Source: Lophium mytilinum
Lineage: Eukaryota; Ascomycota; Dothideomycetes; Mytilinidiales; Mytilinidiaceae
Reading direction: 5' to 3'
DNA length: 64,000 nucleotides
NCBI GenBank assembly: GCA_010093605.1
Contig: MU004203.1
Location: 264,391-328,390, forward strand
The position numbers and the translations under genes were made by a program. This document shows, one piece after another, positions 44,247 to 54,637 of this stretch. The notes beneath the pieces are model-generated. The model searched no databases. It saw nothing but the letters and a program-made list of their open reading frames with translations, and was not told the DNA's origin. How positions within the stretch are numbered: the stretch's first letter is position 1; every line of letters begins with the position of its first letter.

Positions 44247-45050
44247 CTAGATAAGATGCTTTGACCTGAAGTATGCCCTCAGGTACACGACCTGCCATGC
44301 CCCTAGACCGACCAGCATGCCCATTGTACCAAACGCGAACCACTTGACTCTTTCGTTCGTGCTCTCATTTGTGTCCCGTAGCTTTTGTTCTCGTCCGCGG
44401 AGGTAGTCCATCTCGCCCACAATCTCCTGAACGAGTTCTTCCATTCGGCGGAGCTCTGCCTCGACCGGCTTCAGCTTCTCGCCAGCTTGGATTGCAGACC
44501 AGTCCTTTGCATCGGCACCAATATCAATGTCGAGTTCGACGTGTCTTGTTGGCGCCTGGCCCCCAGAATCTAGTAAGTGCAGTTAGCAGTTGTCGTGTCA
44601 CATGGCGTGAACGCAAGTGTAGACGGATACGAACTGGAGGTGCGGATATTCTCGAAGCAGACATCAAAAGCAGAATCGGCATGCGAGGTGAAGGCGTTCC
44701 TACTCTCGCCTGCAACGTCCTTTGGCCTTCCGTAGTCATTGCCCATGGCGTCTCGGATCTATGAATGCGTCTCAATTAGCCATTGCCCAGTATGCCTCAT
44801 GCTTAAATCGACCAGCGCGGTAAATAGGCCTACTAACATGCAAGTTGAGCATCTGACCGTCTCCCCTCTGACCGCTCACAATAGCCGTAACGACCACCAA
44901 TTGGTCTTTGGCGACAAAATTTCGAATGCATCGCTCGTATCTTGCGGATTCGTGTCCTGGGTGGGCCTCGATATCGAACTTCAGGGCGAAGGTAAGGGGC
45001 ACCGCGGCCAAAAGGAGCAGAAAGCTCAAGTACCGAAACAGAGTCTCCAT
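44247..45050 (-). CDS. ERV25: p24/emp24 family ER-Golgi cargo receptor (Erv25-like)
   Basis: Exons 45050-44838, 44758-44635 and 44569-44247 join in frame to 219 aa. It has a signal peptide ([22 protein letters not shown]), then a GOLD domain: [58 protein letters not shown] and [16 protein letters not shown] with the paired cysteines C44 and C103 region. A luminal coiled coil ([20 protein letters not shown]) and one TM segment ([20 protein letters not shown]) follow. The cytosolic tail [12 protein letters not shown] carries aromatic and basic residues used for COPII/COPI sorting. Such receptors cycle between ER and Golgi and select GPI-anchored and other cargo. It is divergent from the zinc-cluster gene. 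Confidence 0.94.
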
Positions 45051-45686
45051 GGCTGTGTTGTGAGGATGCAAGTGCTGAACCCGCCTCTTCGTGTTTTGGC
45101 GTAGGGGATGTTGAAGGCCAGATGGCCCGCGGGAAAGAGCTAGCGTCCGATTGAGGTTGGCGGCTTGGCGAATGCTGAGCCTCAGGACTCAAGGCAACAC
45201 CATCCAGCCATCCGTCACTGAGCAATACCTAGGTATTCACCGATCAGACCCCCTCGCGACCCAATATCGACGCCCAATCGCCCTTCTGCCACTCGGCGCA
45301 GGTGTTGGAGGACCCCCACGTCGACGGGGGCTGCTGCGTTGAGTGGTCGCTTCACCTCTCCTGCGGACCGGCCCAGGCGAATTTCACCAGGCAAATGGCT
45401 ACTTTCAGCATACCGAGAAGAAGGCAACGAGAGCGGTTACCCTTCTTAGAGTTGCCCCCGCCATTCCGTTTTGCGTCGCCGTAGTGCGAACCTTAGCCAG
45501 CTAACCAGCAAGTCCCCCGCTACCTTGCTCTGTCCGCAAGTATACTTTATAGAAATATCATATCTTTCTTTCAGTGGTCACTTCCTTCAGCTGCCGCAAA
45601 CTGTCTGTCTCGCGTGTGCACACTGTTACATACAGCCTCGTCAATATCTGAAATCGTCAATTCCTTCTTCATTCGCCGCATCTGAA
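45051..45686. other. Divergent promoter region (ERV25 / zinc-cluster gene)
   Basis: This is a 636-base intergenic region between two divergent start codons. No TATA box was recognised on either side and no repeats were seen. The last 150 bases look like a 5' leader of the rightward gene. Confidence 0.4.
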
Positions 45687-47255
45687 ATGGCTGGCAGCCG
45701 GCGTGGACGAGGCCGGCGAGCTGCACGGGTCGTTGCTCGAGACCAGCTTCCGCCTTTCAGCTCTGCACACACCTTCGCCTCACTCACACCTGACCACGCC
45801 TTTCTGGCCCATCTGGAAGCCAGCATCTGTAGGCTTGGCGAAAATCTGCAGCAGATGAGACATGAGTTTCTTGAGTTGATTAAGCTCGTCAACGCAGCTA
45901 AATGCAGCAAACCATCTCGCGGAAGCGATTCGCGTCCAAGCTCGCATGTACCGGATTGGGTTGTCCCCTCGGAGTCTTCTTATCATCGCGGCGATCCAAG
46001 TGTTGGCGGATCACAGCTTTCGAGTACACTTCACAATCCTGTAAGAGTATCTCCACCTGGAGCGTCAGAGAAAGCGCTTGAGCGAGAAGTGGCAGAGGTC
46101 ATACCCTCGACAGAGCTCCAGAACATGCCGACGAATGATTCTCGACATTCTCTCAAAAGACCCCTGGAGATATCCGCTGACGATGGGCCATCCGGCATGA
46201 TGAAAACGTTTTACATAGGCCCGGAGAGTTTGTTAGAGATTCAAGCCAGGAAGAAAGAACAATACTCAAAAGGGAAGCAACAAGAAGTTCAAGCAATGAG
46301 GGCACGTGGAGCCTGCAATGAATGTCGACAGAACAAACGAAGGGTTTGTCATCCCCGATACATACAAGCCGTCTATCTAATCCCACTTCAATAGTGCAAT
46401 CCAGATCATCCCCCTCCAGATAGTTATTCGAGGGCCAAACGAAGGTCTTCGCGCGTGGAGTATGTATATTTGTCAAGCTTTTTTTTTATTCATCAAGAGT
46501 AATTTTTCTCCAGCTCAAAATCGTCCGCCAAACCTTCACATCCGTCTACCCAACATGGTAAGAGCACCTTATTTTCCATTACACCTTGTCACCCATCTAT
46601 GTGCTCCCATGACCTACAACGCCTCACCATCGACCTATGTACGCTCGTCTACTGCTGGTTAGGATGCCTAAATAAGCTTTCAAAGCTCTAGGCGCGTTCT
46701 ATTCACTCCATGCGATGTGGATTGGACTGCCTCTTGGCTTACATGACATGGCGCAGCTGGGCTACTCCTGACAGTGGTGCGGAGTGAGCTAAAGTCGAAT
46801 TGAAGCGCTGCTATATTTTTGTATCCAGACTCGTAGTCCAGTACCGTACTACCTGAATATTCACTGACTCATACTGTTCAATTCTAGGCACTCATACCGC
46901 AATTCTCTGTCCCCGCTCCACACCTGAATACCCTCCACTGTTTGCTGGTCCCGAGTTCCGAAGATCCTCATTACCCCCGCTAGCAAGTGAGCCTGTCACT
47001 GATCGACCGACAATGACAACGTACCGCAAAGTACATGGAGAACCGAAGAGACTGTCGATAGATCATCACCAGAGCTTCGCTCCACCCCCGTTATATGTTG
47101 GCATGACCATGGACACCGAACCTACTCCGGGGCCTGAATACGGCCAAATACCCGACCCCAACTTGCTAGATTCGGATGATGTCCTGGGGTTCCTCGGTGA
47201 TCCATTTACCCCATCTGTACCAGGAATTGACTGGGGCCATATCTTTCCACCGTAG
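45687..47255 (+). CDS. Fungal half zinc-cluster (CX2CX6C) putative regulator
   Basis: Exons 45687-46343, 46395-46459, 46514-46557 and 46888-47255 join in frame to 377 aa from MAGSRRGRGRRAARVVARDQ. The N-terminus is Arg-rich and is followed by a helix (FLAHLEASICRLGENLQQMR). At residues about 210-222, ARGACNECRQNKRRC gives CX2CX6C, the first half of a Zn(II)2Cys6 cluster, completed across the first intron. The second set of three cysteines is missing: the sequence continues NPDHPPPDSYSRAKRRSS. The C-terminus (last exon) is acidic with DPNLLDSDDVLGFLGDPFTP, which looks like an activation domain. The role is probably transcriptional but unproven. The third intron is long (330 nt) and the 44-nt third exon is the weakest part of the model. 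Confidence 0.75.
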
Positions 47256-47830
47256 ACAACCTACAACACCCAGGGGCGTCCCCCAATACTACACTTACCC
47301 GCAGTGGCAACGGTTTCTAGCGTTACGTCCGAGCGTTACGGCATACACATACCCAGTTCCTAGACCCTGGTTCGTGACATTCAGATCTCTCAGTTTTCCA
47401 CCGCCCAAGGGAGCCTTTTAGAACTATACATACCCGCAGCGGCATCGCTTCCGGCGCCCAATTCGAGCTCTACAGCATACACGTAGCCAATTTCCAGGCC
47501 CCAATCCTTTATATTCCGTCCTCTCAATATTCCACCACCCAGGGGTGTCTTCCAGGACTATACATACCTGCAGGGATATCTCTTCCAGCGCCCAATTCGA
47601 GCTCTACGGCATTCACACACCTAATTCCCAGGCCTCGGTTTCTTGCATTCTGTTCTATCACTTCTCCACCGCCCAGGGGTGTCTTCCGAGGCTATACATA
47701 TCCGCGAGACTGAAATCTCCACGGCTCGATTTGTACTCTTCACCACAGACCTAATTCACAGGCTCCGGTTCTTCACATTCTATTCCAATTTTTTCCCCAC
47801 AGTCCAGGGGCGTCTTAGACTATTATCTAC
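47246..47830 (+). repeat. Degenerate ~135-bp tandem array at the zinc-cluster gene 3' end
   Basis: Blocks beginning TTTCCACCG/CCCAGGGG recur at about 47246, 47395, 47528, 47664 and 47794. They share CCAGGACTATACATACC, CGCCCAATTCGAGCTCTACG and CCAGGCCCCGGTTCTTCACA variants. Spacing is 130-149 bp. The first block contains the stop codon of the zinc-cluster gene. Confidence 0.85.
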
Positions 47831-48324
47831 CCCGGCAATTTCATCGTCTAGAGTGCTTGAATCATGCTCTATGTCATCTCGTTCGTTATGTCAGTTCTTA
47901 GTGGGTATGTCACAAATAGTACCGTTGATAGTAAAAGCAAGATTTCATACCTTTATTACTACGGATTGGAGGGCCTTTATGTTGATTCTTAGACGGTATG
48001 TTACAAATAATAATTCTTATGGCATTTGAAAAAAAATCTTATTTATGCCCATTTTAGCACGACTTGGACCCCATACGTGGCGGCTCTTCAAGAAATGCTA
48101 ACAATGTTGCTTGAATAACATTTTTAGAATAACTTACAATTCTGCAACAAGTTACATTTCCACAACAAGTCACATTTAAGCCATTTCAAACCAAGCAGTA
48201 GGGCCACTTCGTATCGTATTATGCAGCTATTGTACAACTCATCATGCTTCCGCCTAGACGCCGTCTGCCATGCAAACTCCCAAGAACACCCAAAAGGGGT
48301 ATGTCAGGTCAACTCGTCTCCCGC
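47831..48324. other. AT-rich convergent intergenic region
   Basis: This AT-rich stretch lies between the tandem array and the 3' end of the SDR gene. Several short A/C-rich direct repeats occur around 48125-48180 (ACAAGTYACATT twice). No gene was seen. Confidence 0.4.
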
Positions 48325-49550
48325 CTACCACGCCGTGTGGCCCCCATCAATGACCAGATTCCCGCCCGTCATGAACGAACTTGCGCGACTAAGCAGAAAC
48401 ACTGCCGCACCCTTGAACTCCTCCGGGGTACTCAGCCTCCCCAACATGTTCTCTTTCTGCCACAACTCCCGCAAGTCCGGCTGCCGCTTGAAGTCCGCCT
48501 GCACCATGGGTGTCAGAATGTGACCCGGAGAGATACAATTGACACGAATGCCCCCGCTACCGTCCTCACGCACCCTACCCCACTCCATGGCCAAGTTGCG
48601 CGCGAGCTGGATCACGGCGGCCTTGGAGGAGTTGTAGATGGGGCACACGAGGCCCTTGTTCGCGACTAGGCCGCTCATGCTGGCGATGAGGCAGATGGAG
48701 CCGTGGGACTTGTACTTCAACATCTGGCGCGCGGCGGCGGTGGCGGACACGAAGACGCCCGTGTAGTTGATGTTCATGAGCCACTGGGCGTCCTCGATGG
48801 TGTGGTCGAGGGAGTCTTTGGCGAGTTGTTTGCCGGCGGCTACCAAGAGGGGTCAGTGAATGTGAGGAAATGGGAGTAAAAGGGCAGTAGGCGTACCAGC
48901 GATGAGGCCGTCGAGGCGGCCACGGTCATCAGCGATGCGGGCGACGATGGCTTCGAGGGCGGGCTGGTCGGTCACGTTGACTTGGTGGTAGTGCAGGCTG
49001 CCACCGAAAGGTGCTACACGGGACTGGGCGCTCGACCAGGCGTGGTCGGGGTTAGGGAGGATGTCGAGGCAGTGGACTAGACCGCGTGAGATTGTGATCA
49101 AAAGTGTGACTTTAGGGGATTGTTTTACCTTTGCCTCCGGCTTCAGCTAGGGCTTCTGCGAGGCAGAATCCGAGACCGCGCGCACCGCCTGGAGAATGGG
49201 TTAGCTTATTGACACTTCTTCAGATTGTGGGTTTGGGAGCTTCTGGGCTTACCAGTGACTATGTAGACGCCTCCACTGAGGTCAAACTCTCGGAATCGGT
49301 GTGTATCGAGCGTGTTGCGCGAGAAGTCGGGCACGATGGTGGTCCGGGTGGTCTGCTCTTCGTAATGAATCTTGATGGCCGCGGCCCCATTCGATTGGTA
49401 GCGCCGCCATTTTTTCTGGTCACCGAGACCAGTGAGCTGGCGTCGTGGTAAAGCTGTCAGCGGGGCAGCAATTCTAGAGCTAGAGGTGCGGGCGAGAGAA
49501 GGGAGGACGCGTCTGGCAGCCATGCCCGCGTGGAGAGGAAGGAGAGGCAT
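48325..49550 (-). CDS. Short-chain dehydrogenase/reductase (SDR), possibly mitochondrial
   Basis: Exons 49550-49253, 49188-49129, 49076-48897 and 48839-48325 join in frame to 350 aa. The first 45 residues (MPLLPLHAGMAARRVLPSLA, then RTSSSRIAAPL) are basic, hydroxylated and lack acids, suggesting a mitochondrial targeting sequence. The Rossmann motif is YIVTGGARGLGFCLAEALAE, spanning the first intron, with D in HCLDILPN suggesting NAD preference. The usual NNAG is replaced by IAAAGK. The catalytic set is N (NINYTGVF), S (LIASMSG) and Y/K (PIYNSSKAAV). The PG motif ISPGHILTPM and the C-terminal GGNLVIDGGHTAW are typical of polyol- or sorbose-reductase-like SDRs. The substrate is unknown. Confidence 0.93.
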
Positions 49551-51061
49551 TGGAGCACTGCAAGTGCATGCAGCAGGAATGTAGTTGTGGATGAAGGTGT
49601 GGAGAGTGTTGTGAAGAATTTCAAGGAGCTTGATGGAGTTGTTGATTGAGGGGTTCGAGGTGGTGGTTAGAGTGGAGTTGTAGTGTTGTGTGGCAGGGGC
49701 GAGAGCTTGATCAAAGAAAAGAACTTATTTAAGCTCCAAGCCCGCCCCTCCTCATTGAATCCACAGATGTCGCTCACATGATGTAATTCACCTTCCTACC
49801 AGCTGAAGCGACGGTTCACGATTTGTTTGCGCCACATTACACGAGCCGGGCGGGGTGGAGGTTTGAACTCATCTTCGCGAGATCGTCGGTGTCGTAAGGC
49901 CAAGGTCATAGCTTCAGGCTGTACGAAGAGGCTGCTGGCGCTTCACGATGTCTGCCGAGTCAGCACTACGATCAACACCAAGGGATTCGATCGTCGCATG
50001 GTGGCTGCGCTGGTTCTTAGTTGACGTCCACGGGTTGTTGTTGTTCGACGTCGTCGGAGGTGTGGGCCGCGAGGGGATGGCCTCCAATTGGGTCATGTGG
50101 ACTTGGGACCTAGTAGAACTAGGTAGAATAGATCCCTCCGCTTCCCCACATTCATCAATCACCACCACCCACTGCCGCTTATCAACTCAATATGTCCTCC
50201 ATCCGGGTAGTCCGGCATGGACTTTTACAAGACCACCGGTGTGGTGATGCCTTTCGCTACGTGAATGGCACCCCACGTCCTCGGAACCTTCGAATCCCAT
50301 CTCTTTGTCATCACAGCCTTGACGTTTGTAATTGGCTACCAAGTACAGCAGCAATTTCTTGTTATTTCTCGGCAGCGCTTTGTGAGCTATAATGTCTGCC
50401 TCCTTCTTTTTGTATACATGATGCCTTTGATGTAAAAGTGACTAGTAGCCATCGCACTCGTCTATTCATACTTCAAGAAACGTTCAAGATTGCCCCTTGG
50501 GCCACACGGTCGAGTCTAAATTGAAAGTAGTGAATTGAGGATATCCCACCGCTGCATCTGCCATTCACTGTTGACTTTAAGACTGCCAAAACAATCATCA
50601 TTGGTGCGATTCGTACCTGCAAGACCAGTCACTCGCACTCCGGACGCGCGTACTCAAGATGTGTATAGCGACAGTCGATTTTTTAGTCCGTCTAGTCGAA
50701 ACCGACGGACTGTGCGGTCAATTTGCGTCACTGTCGTGCCCATAGACTACCAGGACTACTAGGACTACTAGGACTACCAGGAAGAGTCGGAAAACACATC
50801 CAAGACCAATTCTATAAATTGGGCTATCATGCTTCACCACATGGATCTAATGCTATTGCCGCTACTAAATAGCATCTTGCAATGCTTTGGGGATACGCCT
50901 TCTCTGGGTTCACGCGCTTTGGTTATATCTCGATCGATTCCGAATCAAACACTACAGACACTTGAGGGAACCTCCCACAATCGGGCTGATTCAAGGCCTT
51001 GAAAGCGCCTGGCAAGCACTGAAAGAATGCCAAGCGTGCGGATCTACTCTCCTTTACTGCT
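49551..51061. other. 1.5-kb intergenic region
   Basis: This holds the SDR gene promoter, short frames with no family resemblance (49827-50392) and a small tandem repeat at 50745-50780. Nothing else was recognised. Confidence 0.35.
50745..50780. repeat. 9-bp tandem repeat, four units
   Basis: There are four head-to-tail copies of GACTACYAG: two GACTACCAG units flank two GACTACTAG units. Confidence 0.85.
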
Positions 51062-52081
51062 TCATTGTACTCGGAGCAATTTGGCTGCATTCCCATGAAC
51101 AAATGCCTTCAAATCGTCACCTCTGATTAGGCCCTCTCTCTCAATCTCTTCCACGAATTTCTTCCCTGTCTCATTGTCCGAGAACGGATAATCAACCGAG
51201 AAGAGGACATGATCAAGTGGCGACACTTTGAGCAAACATGCTAGCGGCGCAGTATCGAATAGACCGCTCGTTGTTACCCAGACATTGGCACGCCATACTT
51301 CCCGTAAAGGCCGCTTCAAGTGCTGCCAGCGGCCGGTTGACCTTTCTTGGCGCTGCATCATGAAGGGTAAAGTCTCCCCCATGTGGCCAAGCAAGAGTTT
51401 CAGCCGTGGAAAGCGGTCGAAAACTCCCGCAGCGAAGAGGCGGAGGAAGTGCAAGCTGCGTGTCTTTCGTCAGTACGATTATTGAACTAAAAAATGTCTA
51501 AGAACTTACCCTGTCTCAGCATGCCACCCAAACACGAAAGCTCCCAGACTTTTTGCCACATCCTCGCTATAATTACCTCTGTAGTTGATTCGCATCATCT
51601 CTTCACTCGCGAAGCAGGGGTGCAAGTAAATAGGGACGTCCAACTCTTGCGCTGTCTCCCAGAACACATCCCACTCGGGCCCATCATACCAAATTCCATC
51701 GGAGTGCGTGTCCACTAGAGCGCCAACGAAATGAAGGTCGTTTATGGTCCTCCTTAACTCCTCAGCCGCTGCGCGAGGCTCCGTCATTGGCAGCGAAGCA
51801 AATCCCGTAAACCGATCTTGGTGGGCGCTAACAGCAGCGTGGAGCTCATCGTTAATTGCAACACAAAGCTCAGGACTGGGAGCCGTGCGAAATGGAGTAT
51901 GGGAAAGAACCTGGCGACCAACACCGCCCGCATCCATGTCGGCTATACGTGTAGTCGAGATAGAGGAGAGTTTGGCGCCAATGGCAGGACCAAACTCGGA
52001 AGCAGCGGTGCCATAAACTTTGGCGGCTGCCTCGGAAGTGAAATGCTCTTCTAGGGTAATGGAAGGAATTTGGACAGACAT
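51062..52081 (-). CDS. Amidohydrolase-2 family decarboxylase (resorcylate/dihydroxybenzoate type)
   Basis: Exons 52081-51510 and 51455-51062 join in frame to 321 aa from MSVQIPSITLEEHFTSE. The family is the ACMSD-related amidohydrolase_2 group. EEHF near the N-terminus supplies the first metal-site residues. Further metal or catalytic residues lie in the YLHPC block (about residue 165), the LLGHMGE block and FSVDYPFSD. The blocks RIADMDAGGVGRQVLSHTP, FTGFASLPMTEPRAAAEELR and VGALVDTHSDG are typical of gamma-resorcylate or 2,3-dihydroxybenzoate decarboxylases. The likely reaction is non-oxidative decarboxylation of an ortho-hydroxybenzoate using a divalent metal, in aromatic acid breakdown. 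The exact substrate cannot be read from sequence. The inverted-repeat element at 52150 sits only 70 bases upstream of the start codon. Confidence 0.92.
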
Positions 52082-53040
52082 TTTGAGGTTAAGTTAATGA
52101 CGTTGTGTTGCGAAGACCGGGTCTTTGCGATTAGTTTATATATAGGCGCCACTAGTCGGACATACCGCCCGGACATACCGTCATTGGTTATTCGGATATA
52201 CCCCGTGGTTCTGGCCCTACGTAAGGTTCTACGTAAGCTTCCTGAGCCAGAAGATAGCGGAGATATTGGTGAATAGATCGGGAAGGGGGAGTTGGCCATT
52301 ACGTTGGTAACCTGCGGCCTACCTTACGTCCAATGACTGACAGGCCAATCAGAGCATCGGAAGGTCACGGGGTATGGACGAGTATGAAATGGGTATGTCC
52401 GAGTAGCAAAGGGGGCATGTCCGATTGGTGTTACCCTTCTTTGAGCCCTTGCAATAAAATTCACGGGGTTGCTCTTAGTAATAGAACTTGATACTAGACT
52501 ACGGTTTAATATTGACTTTGGCTTGATTGATGTAGAATATTCTAGCGAGGAATTTTTGCAGCCTCGCACAGCCCCAGGCGCTCAGGCCTCAAACCCCGCC
52601 ATCTCGCTGCACCATCTTTCCACTTCTATGCGACGCTACAGCGCTTTTCCAAGGATAAACACTCCGCAGTGACCTACTAGATCATAATCTCAGCTAACAT
52701 TCGTCTCAGTCACGAAGTCGTTGCTGTCCTGAGAACGTCCGACACACTAGGCAACGTCTGAAGGCTCGCTCGGGACGATGATGCGTCAGGGCTGAAACTC
52801 GCGACAATTGAGCCAATGAGACTTGCAGGGTCAGGTTGTACGAGAGGGCGTTGCCTGCACATACGAAGACGGGGCTGTGGAGGGCAAACGCCCGTTTGCC
52901 CTCTTTTCCAAAAGAATGCTTATCAGCAGCTTTGCACCTCGATTCTTTCCTCACTCCATGCTTTTGCTGCGCGTGTCGACTATCTAAAGGAGACAGCTAG
53001 CATTTCGAACATTGTTACTACTCCATTATCCACTTCGACG
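52082..53040. other. Divergent intergenic region with an inverted-repeat element
   Basis: This is the 960-base region upstream of the decarboxylase and of the C2H2 candidate. The first third is occupied by the element at 52150-52432. The rest shows no recognised feature. Confidence 0.4.
52150..52432. repeat. Imperfect inverted-repeat element with CGGACATACC sites
   Basis: The left side contains TCGGACATACC, CCGGACATACC and TTCGGATATACCCCGTG. The right side carries their reverse complements in mirrored order (CACGGGGTATGGACGAG, GGGTATGTCCGAG, GGGCATGTCCGATTGG), and ACGTAAGG/CCTTACGT pairs lie inside. The arms are about 80-100 bp, imperfect, around a 100-bp centre. It could be an old MITE or a cluster of binding sites. 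No target duplication was seen. Confidence 0.7.
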
Positions 53041-54637
53041 ATGACTTTCACCAATAAGGACTTGAAAGGAGTTTCTTGGGATCTTGAGTGGGATCCCGAA
53101 TGGGACCAACTCTCCACCATTCCGTTCCCCAATGATATCTCCTCCCCTCTTTCGCACAAATCCTCCAAACAAATTTCCCGAGCTCTCTATCACGGATGAT
53201 ACATCAGTACCCTTCTTTCTGGACATTTCTGGCGATATTAACCTCATGGGCGTAGAGCCCCATGAGAAAACTGTGCTCCCAAACCTTCTTGAGGTAGATC
53301 TCCGAGACCAAGAAGCCACTCCATTTTCCTCTAGCTACGACACTGAAAAATTCGACACGTGAGTACTGCCGCTACTCAAGCCACCTTAATTTTAAAAGAC
53401 AGCATCTGACACGGCTTGGATGGGGGTACGATAACGATACTGCGAAGAGCCGAATGTCCTCGATCCGTGGCCTCCTGGAAATTTCATTAGTCATTTGGAA
53501 GCTGTTACCTTGACTGTACATGCAATCACCTAAATTTACCTTGCTCTTTCATACTAAGGTCCAAAAGCCGCATCTTTTTCTGTATCATATTGTTTATGAG
53601 CCCTGGCATGTCCCAGGTGAAGCGAGAAAAATGATAGAAACGCTTTCTCCTTTTGTTGTAGAGTTTGCAGTCGACTATTTTCTTTTGCGCTTAGCACTCC
53701 TTCAGCTTTAGTGTTGTGCGCGCCCAGATATCATATTCTCTCAGTCCTCACACTTTTCTTTCTCCTCTTTTATTTTTCCTATTTTGGGGCTTGTAACAAA
53801 CCCCGAACACCGACGCACCACCTATTTCCTAGGGAGAGAAGGCTTCCCAGCTGGCCACTGGGTTAGCACAACCTCTGCCCTAGGTTAAAGAGGTTGCGTT
53901 AGGTTTCCACGACACGACGAACTGAACGACGCCCCATACGCTCTAGTTCTTATCAAGCCCCCATCCACTAGCAATAGATTCGAAACCGATATGCAAAATC
54001 GAACCAAACCAATCCTAGAAACACAGTCAGAGAGAACTAACAAACCCAAGCGGGCCCTTGGTGAGTACGAGGGTAATGGCGGAAGAGCAATCCCTGCAGT
54101 AGGGGACATACCTCCTGATATGGAAGGCATTCATGATGGCGATGCGTCCATGCTGTCATTCTTGAACAGCTTTCCAACAAATAAAGAAGTCGTTCGCGAT
54201 ACAAATAGTAGTCTTTAAGGCCGACAGGTCTCAAGACGAGAAAGGTCAGCCTCCACGTTCACCACCACCATTACTCCTCAGGCCCGCCAATTCACCCTAT
54301 TTCCAGCCTAAGTGCGACTCTTCGCTTTCGGACAGTGACTAAGACTGCATACGTATGCACATACGGACGGTGCAATAAACAATTCTCTCGCATTTACGAT
54401 CTTCGACGCCATCATGAGGGGATTCACGAGCGGCAAGCCAACTTCCCATGCGGCTGGGTCGGCTGTCGGAGACATATTGAAGCATTCCCGCGGAAAGACA
54501 AGCGAGATGAGCACGAGCGGAAGATCCACGGCGGCCTCTCACACAAACGAGGCATCAGCAGGGTGAGCTCTCAGGAGTCAAGAGTCGAGCATGGCTCGCG
54601 CGTTCCATGTAGCCAGGCATCGGCGTCCTTTCTTTAA
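53041..54637 (+). CDS. C2H2 zinc-finger protein candidate, model uncertain
   Basis: The firm part is the last exon (about 54283-54637): TAYVCTYGRCNKQFSRIYDL, RRHHEGIHERQANFPCGWVG, then CRRHIEAFPRKDKRDEHERK IH form two C2H2-type fingers (CX4CX12HX4H, then a looser second one). Upstream, coding-like stretches fit a 5' exon from the ATG at 53041 (MTFTNKDLKGVSWDLEWDPE), an acidic segment up to a GTGAGT at 53359 and an exon at about 53972-54059 ending KPKRALG that splices in phase to the finger exon. Between 53110 and 53180 the coding signal changes frame without a good intron, so there may be a frameshift or an unusual splice. The role, if intact, would be DNA binding. Confidence 0.42.

Noticed and set aside
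48325-52081. SDR and decarboxylase as part of a biosynthetic gene cluster
   Set aside because: They are separated by 1.5 kb with no backbone synthase, transporter or P450 in the window, and the neighbours are housekeeping genes.
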